A stretch of 64,000 nt of DNA, taken from contig NC_088321.1 in NCBI RefSeq assembly GCF_910592395.1, forward strand, positions 9,054,001 through 9,118,000. Direction: 5' to 3'. This stretch comes from Lineus longissimus. Lineage: Eukaryota > Nemertea > Pilidiophora > Heteronemertea > Lineidae. A program made the position numbers and the translations under genes. Shown here one piece after another: positions 23,313-33,927 of the stretch (its first letter is position 1; every line of letters starts with the position of its first letter). The notes beneath the pieces were generated by a model. It had not been told where the DNA came from. It saw only the letters and a list, made by a program, of their open reading frames with translations, and did not search any database.

Positions 23313-23359
23313 AATATTTTATTTTTTATATTTTTTATGGCACTAATCTGCTGCCGTAC

Positions 23360-24120
23360 ATCTGAACATGATACATGAAAGTCCATACTTTTAGTTTAAA
23401 CCAGAAATACTAAATTTAGGACATTACCTGGACATGCGTCATAGAGGTTACATAACGCTGCGCAACCTGAAATTTGGTTGATGGAAATATAGCGTCTAAG
23501 GCTTTAAGATGCCTTTGCAGTTTATAAATCCAAGCGATCTACTGGTTTCACCAGTCCGGTTGATCTCCTAATGTCGCTATCGGTAACCTGTAGCTGATTA
23601 CAGGTAGGCATCAGTCACTTGTGGCTGATTTATACCGTTAGGCATGATTGTCTCTTAGACTTCTACGGTTTCTGCGTAGATCTTACATTATTGTTATCAG
23701 TGTTAAAATTACAAACCCAAATCTTATTTATAATAACATCCATTAACCCTCTCCTTTTGAACCATTCGGTTGCTTTTAGTTCTTGTGATTCAAAAGGTAT
23801 CACTGTTTTGTCTGGTCTTAGTAAATCTGAAATATAATTTATCCCTACTTCCTTCTAATGTTTATAAAAGATCATTCTTTGATTAATTTTGATTAATTTA
23901 TTGTACCATTAATATGTTTTTCCCGAGCCACGTGCTTGCAGGTACCCCCTCCTTTACCTTAGTGAGCCAATCATATAACATCTTATATTGTAGCATGTGA
24001 TGTATGATTTACCAGACTATTATGTGGAAGTATTGTCCTTTGCTGGATTGGGGGTACGGTTCACTTGAATAAGACAGATGTAAACAATGCAAGTTTGATA
24101 AAAGAAGCAATTATACTGTT
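23360..24120. repeat. Tandem 0.9-kb array, segment 3b
   Basis: Continues the unit broken at 18424 and runs into the next unit as far as TTATACTGTT (24111-24120), the target site of the LINE. The minus-strand LINE-like fragment is present around 23740-23890. Confidence 0.95.
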
Positions 24121-24534
24121 GTTTTTTGTTGTTTTTTTATAAACATTTATTAACTTAAACAAAAGAGCCTACAAAATCCCGGCTCTAGGATTTACATAAG
24201 TGTATTCTTTTCCTTCTTTTTGGTAGGGATCAGAACTCTACCAATATTTTACAGTCCTCAATGTTAAGAAAGTCATTAATATAGGTATGCTCAAAATCTG
24301 GTAATTTTTCCCTTCTATCATATACCCAAAACAAAGTCTGTAGGTGACTTTTCAGTAGAAATTTTAAATTTAGTTTAAAGCTGAGCAGATCAACTTTTAA
24401 CTCTTTATATTTAACACTGTTTCTCAGATCCCAAATAACCTTTCTGCATATGCCAAGAATGTAAAAGAATTTCTTATCTAATACATTGTACCAGTTAATT
24501 TTCAGATCCTGGTCTATGAGGTTTTGTGTATTAA

Positions 24535-24933
24535 CTCTTTCAGTGCCCAGGATTTGGGCATTTTTTGGCATTGTCACTACCCAAAATCTCACAAAAATAA
24601 TTGAGATACACTCATCAAAATTCTTCAAAACCTTTGTCTTTACCTCCTGTTTCAATAAAACAGCAGTAATAAGTAGGTGCATACTAGGATTATGTTCTTA
24701 ATCTTTTTGAGGGAGTGGTATTTTTGGCCGATTTTCACCATTTTTCACCTAAAATGAGGGGTGGCAAACCCCACCCCACCCTCTCAGTCAAAAAAATTAT
24801 TCAATTTGGACGCCCCAGGTCAGAGAAACCATATGAACCACATTTGAGTAGCTGGGGACATCTGGTGTCGTCTGGAGGAACTAAAATACCTTAATATTTA
24901 GGACGTACATGTACGTCCTTGGCACTGAAAGAG
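24535..24933. mobile_element. TTAA-flanked MITE (399 bp) inside LINE ORF2
   Basis: TIR CTCTTTCAGTGCC at both ends, flanked by TTAA at 24531-24534 and 24934-24937, as in piggyBac and Kolobok-type elements. The right end adds an 18-bp perfect palindrome, GGACGTACATGTACGTCC (24901-24918). It splits the ORF2 C-terminus, and the LINE coding frame reads sensibly on both sides. Confidence 0.85.
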
Positions 24934-27698
24934 TTAATTCCAAATAATGTGCATACCCAGTTAACAAAAGTTTTCACATTTATACAATTTTTGAACAAAT
25001 GCACCAAAGTTTCTTCTTCATTACTACAGAACGGGCAAAGGCCATTTTCATTATCAAACCATAATTTTAGTTTATCTCCCAATGGTAGAGCCTGATGGTA
25101 TGACTTCCATAAAAGTTGTTTTATTTTATTTTTTTACATTTATTCCGATTTACTGCTTGTCTTTTTTTCCCCCATATGAACTCCCATATAGCTTTCTTAA
25201 TTTCTTCTAATATGTTGGTAGGTGGTACTGTCACTGTTGCCACATACCACAGTTTAGATAGCGCAAGTGATTTTACAATTTGGGTTTTACTGTAGACTGT
25301 GAGATCTCTGTGAGACCAAAGGTTTAGAATATTTTTGACCTTCTTGATGATTGGTTCCCAATTTTCCTTACTCATATCTTCATTGCCAACCCATACTCTT
25401 AAAATTTTTAGCTTTTCTTCTGTACTCAGGCCTAATTCTTCAATGAATCTGTTTGACCCTTTCAATTCCCCACATAGTAAAACCTTGGTCTTATCTTTAT
25501 TTAATTCAGATTCTGTTGCTTTACTGTACAGATCTAACAATTTTAGTAAATCTTTGACTAATACTATATCTCGTAGGAAAAGGTTAGTATCATCTGCATA
25601 CGCCTTTACTTTAGACTCTGTACCATCAGGCATTATGAGTCCTTTAATACGATTATTTTTCTTTATGGCCAATGCTAAAGTTTCCGCCACTATCACATAG
25701 AGTATTGGTGATAAAGGACAGCCTTGTCTTACTCCTCGTGTGAGTCTGAACGCCTCAGACATAAATCCGTTTGTAGTTATTTTACTTGTGGTATTCTCAT
25801 AAATTACTTTTATCCAATTAATCAGATTATCACCAAATCCAAATTTTTTGAGACACTGGGTTAGGAAATTTCTGTTTACTCTATCAAAGGCTTTGCTCTG
25901 ATCAATGCTTATTATTGCTAAAGGTTTTTTTAATTTGTTTGCAAAGAAAGCTGCATCTTGTGCAAAAATTATGTTATCAAATATTGACCGGCCAGGAACT
26001 CCACACGTTTGGTCTTTTCCAATTATCGTATCAACTACTTTCCTAATTTTGTTTGCGATGCATTTAGTAAGAATTTTATAATCTACGTTAAGGAGTGATA
26101 TTGGTCTCCAATTTTTAATATCTTCTCGGTCACCGTTCTTATATAGGAGAGTTATAATTGCTTTACTTTGACTTTCCGATAAATTCCCACAAATGGCCGC
26201 ATTGTTAAATACTGTTTGTAGATCATCTTTTAAGATATCCCAAAAGCAACTATAGAACTCTTTGGACAGCCAATCGCTCCCAGGTGCTTTATTATTTTTG
26301 ACAGACCCCAGAGCTTTATCCATTTCTTCAATTGTGATGTTTCCTTCACAGCTAATTTTTGCTTGATTGTTTAAACTTTCCTTGATACAATTTAGCAACA
26401 TATCTTGTGCGTCTCTATCGACTGGGCCTTCCTTATATAATTCTTGATAAAAGTCCACCTGGGTATCTAAATCTCCTCAATTTCAGATGTTACTGTTCCA
26501 TCCTTTCTCTTAATGCTGGAAACGGTTTTATTTTTTCCTTTATAATTTTCTAATTTAAGAAAGTACTTGGATGATTTTTCCCCTTCTTCATACCAATTTA
26601 CCCTACTTCTTATTTTAATACCCTCCAACCGTTTATTTTCCATAGTTCCTATAATCCCTTTGATGTGTTCTAGTCTTTGTGCTTTTTTTCACACGATGGT
26701 TTTTTTGTCATATTCCCCCAACATAATCTCTAATTGATTTGACAGGTTTTTATGTATAGAGTTTCTAACTCTACTTAACTCTTTACTTCTCTGGATTGAC
26801 AGTTTTTTAATTTTCTCTTTACCTACATCCCACCATTTTAAGACATCTTCTCCTGCCCCTGGTTTAAATTGTCTATGTTGAGCCCACAACTCTTTTACTT
26901 TCTTTTTGAACTGTTTGTCATTCAATAATGAATTATTGAATTTCCAGATTCCTTTTCCTCTTTTAACTTTTGATAGAGAAAGAAGCCTAACGACCACTGG
27001 AAGGTGGTCCGACAAAATACTTGGCAGAATATTGCATTTGCCCACATTGGCCACAAAAGAATTTTGTATAAGCCATCTATCTAGCCGACAGGCGACATTT
27101 CTATGCTCATTACGCCTGTCAATTTGTCTCCATGTGTATTGCCTTTTTTCTGGATTTATCTTCCTCCAACAATCAGTTAAACCGTACTTGGCCATTATGG
27201 TGAGTAGTTGTTGACTTGATTTGTCCTTACATAACTCGAAAGTACTTGATTTATCCTTCTGGTCAGTAACACAGTTAAAATCACCTGTCAAAATTAAGTT
27301 GAAATCACCATCTATCTTATTTAATTTGGCATCTAAGTCTTTGCTTAGTTTTTCAAAATATATTAATCTTTCTTTTACACTGTCCGCTGGGGTATAGATA
27401 TTGACCACTATTAACTTTTTAAATTCCTCACAGCCCATAGCTAAGTCGGCAATGATCGTCCTACCATCATATTAGAGTAATGCTTCATTAACTATAAATT
27501 CCTCGGACTTTTTAATCAAAACGGCTGTTCCCCCTCTTCTCGAGGTATTGCCATTCCAGAAACAATCAAAGCTACTCATCTCAGTACTCCACTTATCAAT
27601 AATGGAGGCATCACTATGTGTCTCCTGTAAACACATTACTTGGCAATTTGACGATTTTATAAAATCAAAAACCTTTGTAAGTTTTTTTGTATCTCTTA

Positions 27699-27869
27699 GG
27701 CCGAAGTTACATAGACCTCATTCGTTCATTTCCCAGGACTCATTTTCCCCTTTTGCTTTCGTTTCCCTGTAAAAGCACGGCCTTGTGGCGTGCATTCACC
27801 GAGGAATGAAAGAAAAACCCGGAAAGTGACTCGTGGTAAATGAACGAATGAGGTCTATGTAATTCGGCC
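27699..27869. mobile_element. TTA-flanked MITE (171 bp) inside the LINE endonuclease
   Basis: Inverted ends GGCCGAAGTTACATAGACC and GGTCTATGTAATTCGGCC extend over about 33 bp with one indel. TTA lies on both sides (27696-27698 and 27870-27872), the usual 3-bp target of PIF/Harbinger MITEs. It interrupts ORF2 just after the GLLTYNVRGL motif. Confidence 0.85.
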
Positions 27870-28016
27870 TTAGGCCTCGCACATTATACGTAAGAAGCCC
27901 AATATTATCACTATCAATGCTTGTCATGGTACTGACTTGGCTCTAACACTATATCATGCATCACTCTGAGTATAAACATTGTGAATATAAAAATTATGAA
28001 AAAGGTTATAAAATTT

Positions 28017-28181
28017 GACATACAAAACAAATAACATATTTACATCCGAGTATTCGATCATACATGTACGGTAAGTCCTATTTGGATCGAAAAAGTCTAT
28101 AATAGTCTGACATACAAAACAGATAACATATCCACATCCGAGTACTCGATCATTAGTCCTATTTGGATCGAAAAAGTCTAA
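28017..28181. repeat. Imperfect tandem duplication upstream of LINE ORF2
   Basis: TGACATACAAAACAAATAAC...AAAAAGTCTA occurs twice (28017-28108 and 28109-28181). The second copy lacks about 19 bp around CATGTACGGTA. It sits between ORF2 and the nested Helentron-like element. Confidence 0.85.
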
Positions 28182-28250
28182 GTGTTTAGATACACTGCAC
28201 TATAATAGTCTGTTCATTATTTCTTAGTCTTTATCTTTTTGTTTTGTTTT

Positions 28251-30772
28251 TAGCTCAGCTGACAAAGTCAGCGGAGCTAGTCAAATAGCTAATTGATTGG
28301 TGTTTGTCCTTCCATCCTGCCATCCATCTAGCCATGTTGGGCATTTTGTAACCGTACAGCCGAGGCACTTCAAATATGGTTTTGTATATAAACACCGCAG
28401 AAAATGTTGCTTACAGAAAAAAATTTGGGCGATTCGACTCAAATTCAGCTCCCCAGGGGGCAAAAGGCGTAAATGAAAAAACAATTTTTTGACGCTCTAT
28501 TCGAGCAGATAAAAGCTTGAAATAAAGTTGAAAAGGTCTTCATGATACAGAAGTTTTGATATAAAATAGATTAGTGTGGATTTATATCACCAGTTGGCGG
28601 TAGTGAGCAAAACTGTTGTTTGACCCCAGATGACCCCGCTTTAAATTTCCCGCCACGAACTGACATGAAAACCTCGAACCAGGGAATACCGGACTGCTGG
28701 TATTGCCAGTGCATTCACTGTATGAACGGCTCGTCTGGGGTAAATTGACGAGGCGGCTCGACCCTCCTCTGCGCGGTCAAGGTTACCTGGAGTACTATCA
28801 TCAAGAAAATGGCGGTGACCTTTTTATTTCTACCGGAGCGATGATTTTGTAAGTGACAAATTTTCTTATTTAAGCCTTTACGGAAATGTATTTTGGTACG
28901 AATCTTCACACGTTTATAGAAAAGATCAACGAGAATGTGTTCAAATGCCCTCATAACGATGAGTTCAACGGAATTTGGTCAAAACAACCTTCGAATGGAG
29001 TCAACTTCCTTTGCGAAATTGAAGCGACGACCTCATTATTTATCGTAATTTATGCAGATCTGAGTCCAGCTGATGGGCAAAATTAGCGATGGTTTCAAAA
29101 CAGTCTCCCAGACATGGGGCAATCTCTTCATTATCATAATGGGATTTGGAGGCATGTTTACAGATTTTACAAGTTCGAGACCTGTAGGACCTAAAACTCG
29201 CATAGATCCCCATAGATCCCCTCTATTTGTCGAGTTAGCGCCCCTGTAAAATCATGCATTTTCGGACACTAGAACGAAATCTTCCTGCGGATATCGCGGT
29301 TTCGGTGATGATTTAAGGAGAAATTGACTGTTCTTAGAGTTGTATGGGACAGAAATGAGTTCATACTTCATAAATACATGAATATATTATGATATGGGCG
29401 GGCTTCTAAGTCAAAACAATAACAAACTCTACTCCATCTCTACCGTGTATCGCGTAGTGCATTGCCTAGTGTATTTCGTAGTGTATTTTAGCGGAGACAT
29501 TATTTCCACACTTTGGCCATGCCAAACGTCTTTTTTATTCGTGGAAGTTAATCTGCTCTGTAAATTTTATTTTACACAGGAAGAATCCATACAAGGTATT
29601 GCAATATTTCATGTCTATTGGTGTATTTGTGTACAGGAGTGCACCAGACAGTGAGACGTGGAGATGTGTTTAGTGCTGGTGCTGTCAGTAGACTGAATCT
29701 GATTGGCCATAGCGATCAGTAATATGGGTCGTGATCAAGTGATGTGACGTCACCGCGGTATCCTCCTTGGCTGATGGGTGATGTTCTGAGTTGTGTTCAA
29801 ACTATTGGAAACTTCGGAAATTAGTTTTATTAGTTCTACTATTCTGCAGGAGTATATTATAGCCATTGATGTTGACAGCTAAAAGCACGAAAACTTTGTT
29901 TATTTATCAAACTGTATCGAGTGTTATCGAATCGAATGGATGTGTCGATCGTCGGGGCGGATTGATATGTGGTTGTGCGTCCAAGGCGATTAGGTCATTC
30001 AGTTAGTTTGAGAAAGATCATGATCATGAAGATGCGTGTTGTGTTATCATAACCGGAAAATAATTTAAAGTTATTAGTGGTGTTGTCATTGCCATTTTTT
30101 GCATGGAATGATAGTTCGAGAGCTCTCATCGACGTATTCAGCATTGACGGAAAGTAGGTCCGGATTTGGCAAACACTGTACAATCACTTTCCATCATGAC
30201 GTCTTGTAAATGTAATAATCTTTGCCAAATCAGTGATTCTTATATAATTTACTCCATGATTGCAATCAGCCTTTGTTAAATTCCAATCACCTGCAGGTCA
30301 GGTCAGTCTTTTAACAATAAACTTAATTTTATTAAGCACCTCTTTATCTTACTTCTTCACATACAGGGCATCCCAAACACTTTGCTAAATCCACTAACCC
30401 CCCCCCCCCCCCCATTTCAAGTTGGTATTGCACGAGACCCAAGCTCAACGGTACAATGATCATGTAAGTGTCCAAATACCTTTTCAGGACATACTAGTAT
30501 GAGGACATCAATTTTGGTACCAGAAGGAAAACCAATCCTGTCTGTGTGTCACTGTGACATAGATCCTGGCTCTATGGGAAATGTCGCACTCGCACTGCAT
30601 TACTTCATGTGATGTCACTTACATCTTTCACAGTTGACAAATTGAAGCATCCATGGTTATTGTAACTATATATAGTCCTTGCCAAATCTATCTAAAAGTA
30701 TCAGTAAAACTGCTAAACTATGAATTGTATCTGCTTACTCAGCTGAGCGCCAAGCCCTTGAACCTCTTGTTT
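28251..30772. mobile_element. Helentron/HINE-like element 3 (2.5 kb) in the LINE
   Basis: It starts AGCTCAGCTGACAAAGTCAG and ends CTCAGCTGAGCGCCAAGCCC followed by TTGAACCTCTTGTTT. The end pair mirrors elements 1 and 2 but uses AGCTCAGCTGA/TCAGCTGAGC instead of AGCTCACC/GGTGAGC. It shares a phrase with element 2 (CATGATA...AGAGG/AAGTTTTGATAT...ATAGATTAG...AGTTGGCGGTA at 28545-28610 and 32068-32140). No coding sequence is recognised. It separates LINE ORF1 from ORF2. The class is an inference from structure. Confidence 0.55.
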
Positions 30773-33700
30773 ACTTGGTGTACTATGACTAGATGGATCC
30801 ATCAAAAGGCTTATATTGTCCTCCAGGGTTCGGATTCGCTTTCGATTTTCAAATGTAGCAGGGACGAGGGTTGGGACATTTATTTGTGAAGTGAGATACA
30901 GACTTACAGTTTTTGCATGGTTCGCGTTGCCCATCATAGTCTATTTTGATATATACACCTCTCGCTACTTGTAATGTTTTGGGGATGTTCGCAGTGATAC
31001 ACATCTTTACCTCTATTTTCCCATTTAGAATTTTTGTTCCTTCATGACACTTACGTTCAATGTTCTTTATTTCTCCAAATTGAGACAGTAATCTACAAAG
31101 TAACTCGTTGCTTACTTGGCATGGAATGTCAGATATGCACACTGATTTGATTGATCTGGTGTTTTGGCGTATATCATAGCAGGGTACAACCTCGTCTCCA
31201 AGTTGTATTCCTTTTTCGAGTAAGTCCTTGAAAGTCTTTTCATTGTTTAGCGTTACTATCCAAAAACCGTTTGGACGCTTCACAAGCTGCACAATATTTT
31301 CCCTGTCCTCTATTGCAACAATCAAATCTGATGCGGATACCCATGCATTTCTCGGTCTACACTTTAACGTATTTTGCAGCTGAAGTTCATCAATGCATGG
31401 AGAACCATCACCTTTTGGGGAGTATCCCCAACTCTTAACAAGTCTACGTGTTCCTATATTCCTATCTATGTGAATTGTGTCCTTATAGTGTCAACTTCTC
31501 CATTTTTAGCTCACCTGTCAGGTGAGCTTATACGATACTGCGGCGTCTGGCGTCCGTCGTTGTCGTTGTCGTCCGTCGTTAACTTTTGACAAAATAGTGG
31601 CACGTTTCTTAACCGCTTGACCCAGAAAGTTCGTACTTGGTGTGTGGGTACCCCTAGGCAAGACCTTCCTTCAGAATGAAAATCAGCGCAATTTGACTGC
31701 TGGTCTGCCATATAGGGGGCAGTCTTTGAAATTGTATTTTTGTAATTTTGAAGCTTATGGTTAAAGCTAGAGCAATGAAACTTTTATGGTGGGTGTATCT
31801 AACAAAGGTACATCACATATCACACGGGTTTTTGATTTGACTTCATTTCAAGGTCACAGAGGTCGAACTCTAAAATTTCTTTGATGGTGGCACGTTTCTT
31901 TACTATTGGTCATAGACTCTCTAAATTTAATATGTAGACACCTATTATGCATCTCTTCATGCTGACACAGATTTAGGTCAGTGTGACTTACAGTTCAGTT
32001 ATAAGTAGGTCAAGGTTAAAAAAGCCCATTTGCTTTATTCCAGCAGATTGAAGTTTGAAATGAAGTTTTAGAGGTCTGCATGATATAGAGGTTTCGATAT
32101 CAAATAGATTAGTTACGTTTCACATCACTAGTTGGCGGTATTGGGCAAAAATGTTAGTTGGCACATTGCCAGCAGTTTTGAATTTCGCGGTTCGAGGCAA
32201 TCCGTCGGTATCCCAGATGCACAATGTTGTTCTGCGCCGCTAGAGAGGCATACTACAAGTATGGACGACAGCCATTTTATAAGTTTGAAGCAAGACGAAC
32301 AAGGAATTAAATCACCTTCAATCAATGGTATAAGTCGATCATCCGCTCTTCAGACCAGGTGGTATGTGTTGATTACATTCTTGTGATTGTTTTAAAATTA
32401 TTAGTTCGTTCTCATTGCGATTGTTTCAGAAAATTTTGACCAGGATTGGAAGGTAAAATGACAAACTTGTCGGATTGTCCTTCGGTTTGGAATGGGGAAT
32501 GTTGGTCAATGCAAACCGCAGTTGTGTTCAAGCTGCCCTGCCAATACGGGTGGCGTAATAATACTGCTAAAGAACAATCAAATGATGAATTGTAGCAGTG
32601 TGTGTCAGAAATCATGTGATGTCCATTCCATTTGACGATCCCGAAGTTTCGAGAATACGTCAAAATGGCGGATGCCGTCATCGGAGATTAGCGTCAAGCC
32701 GGACCCTTTCGTTACACTATGCGCTTTTAAACTCATGTTAATGACCCAGACGCTACTCATTGGGCAAACATCCACTAAAAATAGTTGCTTTAACTTTTGT
32801 AAACGTGTCACGAGTGCTCAGACAACCATTTTTGTGAGTGATGGTTTTTCCATGCTCCGTTCTGCATTCACCGCTGTATAAATAAAAGTAACAGGATTAT
32901 ACAGCAAATGCATGCGGGAGATGCATGCACGAGGATAAATACTTCTTTCATGATAGCGTAATCACACGCAATTCCACAGGTACATCCCATTCATTTGAAA
33001 TTTCGGCCAATGACAGCAGGTTTTACAAAATGTAAATGCGCTGTTCATTTTCAATAGTCACCGAATAGCTAAGACACATGTAAACCCGTTTTAATTGGCC
33101 AGAAAACATCTCGCAGCTTCTCCCACAAATAACGATTCACTTATTCCAACGTCAGTAACATGTGCACGCGGAAAACATTATGACCAACTCCACTTTTTCA
33201 AGACAAACCACACCATCCCACAACTATTGCATGATTAACCCCTAACAATGACAAGTTCTTCCTCAAACTCTCCCTTTCATATCGACAGGTGAGCACAATG
33301 GCCCTGGCCATTTCATTAAGAGTAAAAGCAGACTCATTTTCGAGAAATAGCACTTTGTTCTGTTCACATACGATCTGCACAGTTTGGTTGACTTTGTGGG
33401 CATTTTCCACGAAAGTCTTATCCAGTCTTGGCAGTATGCCAGATACAACTACCTGACATTCTGTGTTTTGTACGTCTGAACATTTCTTGTTTACCAGATC
33501 AAAAAGTTCTTGGAAGTTTCCATTGTCACTGGTTGCTTATTGTAAATATCGTTTGATCCTGCTTGGATAATCAGTTTCTCAACGTTTTTCCATTTGTTTT
33601 CCTCAATATCCTCAACAGCCTTTTTTACGTACTCCATCTTTCCACCCCGAATACACGTGATCTTTGTAGTGTCTCTGGGCATATACACATGTACATGCTT

Positions 33701-33919
33701 GATTCCACTGGTACCAACCACGAAGATTTTTCGTGTACTTTCCTTCACCTGTACAGTTCTATCGTCTATCTGACGACTATCATATTAACCATATTGCATA
33801 CGTTCTTCTCTCTGCTTTCTATTTTCATTCTCCACATGACTTGTATCGACATTAGACATCGTAAAATTCGGACTAAAAGGAGGAGTAGAATCGACCGTAG
33901 CGATAAAATCCTCCGCCAT
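30773..33919 (-). pseudogene. LINE ORF1: esterase-like, RRM-like and CCHC protein, interrupted
   Basis: The frame starts at 33919 (MAEDFIATVDS) and meets a TAA at 33787-33785. It then continues with an SGNH-esterase-like pair of blocks, VVGTSGIKHVHV and KLIIQAGSNDI (33748-33491). A Helentron-like element (31508-33315) interrupts it. Downstream, 31400-30849 encodes a fold like an RNA-recognition domain (SVCISDIPCQVSNELLCRLL) followed by a zinc knuckle CKNCKSVSHFTNKCP. ORF1 proteins of this kind bind LINE RNA, and esterase domains occur in ORF1 of several LINE clades. Frame changes near 33490 and 30850 disable it. Confidence 0.7.
31508..33315. mobile_element. Helentron/HINE-like element 2 (1.8 kb) in LINE ORF1
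   Basis: It starts AGCTCACCTGTCAGGTGAGC (hairpin) and ends ACAGGTGAGCACAATGGCCC with the palindrome AATGGCCCTGGCCATT and TCATT. The last 23 bp match element 1 (18680-22382). It has the same GGCACGTTTC...CAAGGTCACAGAGGTC internal phrase and a degenerate CGT tract. No gene is recognised. The LINE reads on either side, which fixes the ends well. Confidence 0.65.
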
Positions 33920-33927
33920 CTTGGTCT

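Larger units (their letters stand above)
18425..23359. mobile_element. TIR element with minisatellite-bearing ends (4.9 kb with nested insert)
   Basis: The left end GTACGGCAGCAGATTAG and right end CTAATCTGCTGCCGTAC are inverted, flanked by ATCT at 18421-18424 and 23360-23363. Uninterrupted units have ACATCTGAAC once, so the ATCT is duplicated, and up to ACATCT could be. The inverted arms extend about 250-330 bp through palindromic minisatellites to a second matched motif (TTAGGGAGTT at 18665 and AACTCCCTAA at 23033). A Helentron-like element (18680-22382) fills most of the interior. Without it the element is about 1.2 kb with no coding region, so it is non-autonomous. Superfamily not assigned. 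Confidence 0.8.
24230..27927 (-). pseudogene. LINE ORF2: endonuclease and reverse transcriptase
   Basis: The frame opens with ATG at 27927 (GLLTYNVRGL) and contains an APE-type endonuclease: LQETHS, a TGDFNC motif near 27300 and SDHLPVVV near 27010. The RT follows in a 445-codon frame (26458-25121) with DQSKAFDRV, RQGCPLSP and YADD at residues 287-290. A CCHC-like finger (CPFC...HLFKNC) lies at about 25050-25000 and a C-terminal tail at 24530-24230. Disablements are a TAA at 27474-27472, a frame break between 26690 and 26460, a MITE in the N-terminus and another in the C-terminus. About 400 codons normally found between RT and finger are missing at about 25120. It nicked target DNA and copied LINE RNA into it (established for the family). 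Confidence 0.85.
24121..33927 (-). mobile_element. Tx1/L1-like LINE, nearly full length, with four nested insertions
   Basis: A minus-strand LINE inserted in an array unit with a perfect 10-bp target duplication TTATACTGTT (24111-24120 and 33928-33937). The 3' end is A-rich (AAAAAAACAACAAAAAAC on the minus strand). The 5' end lies only 8 bp before the presumed ORF1 start, in the context CCAAGATGGCGG. Subtracting the nested elements (24535-24933, 27699-27869, 28251-30772, 31508-33315) leaves about 4.9 kb. ORF1 and ORF2 are both identifiable but disabled. The RT motifs (VPGRSIFDNI, YADD) point to the Tx1 branch of L1-type LINEs. Confidence 0.85.

Noticed and set aside
23039-23386. Open frame encoding SRYYEIF/SRYYAM repeats as a repeat protein
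   Set aside because: It is only the translation of the minisatellite and has no start context or conservation beyond the DNA repeat.
29394-29654. Open frame inside Helentron-like element 3
   Set aside because: Short, Cys/Phe-rich, no homologous frame in element 2 and no domain.
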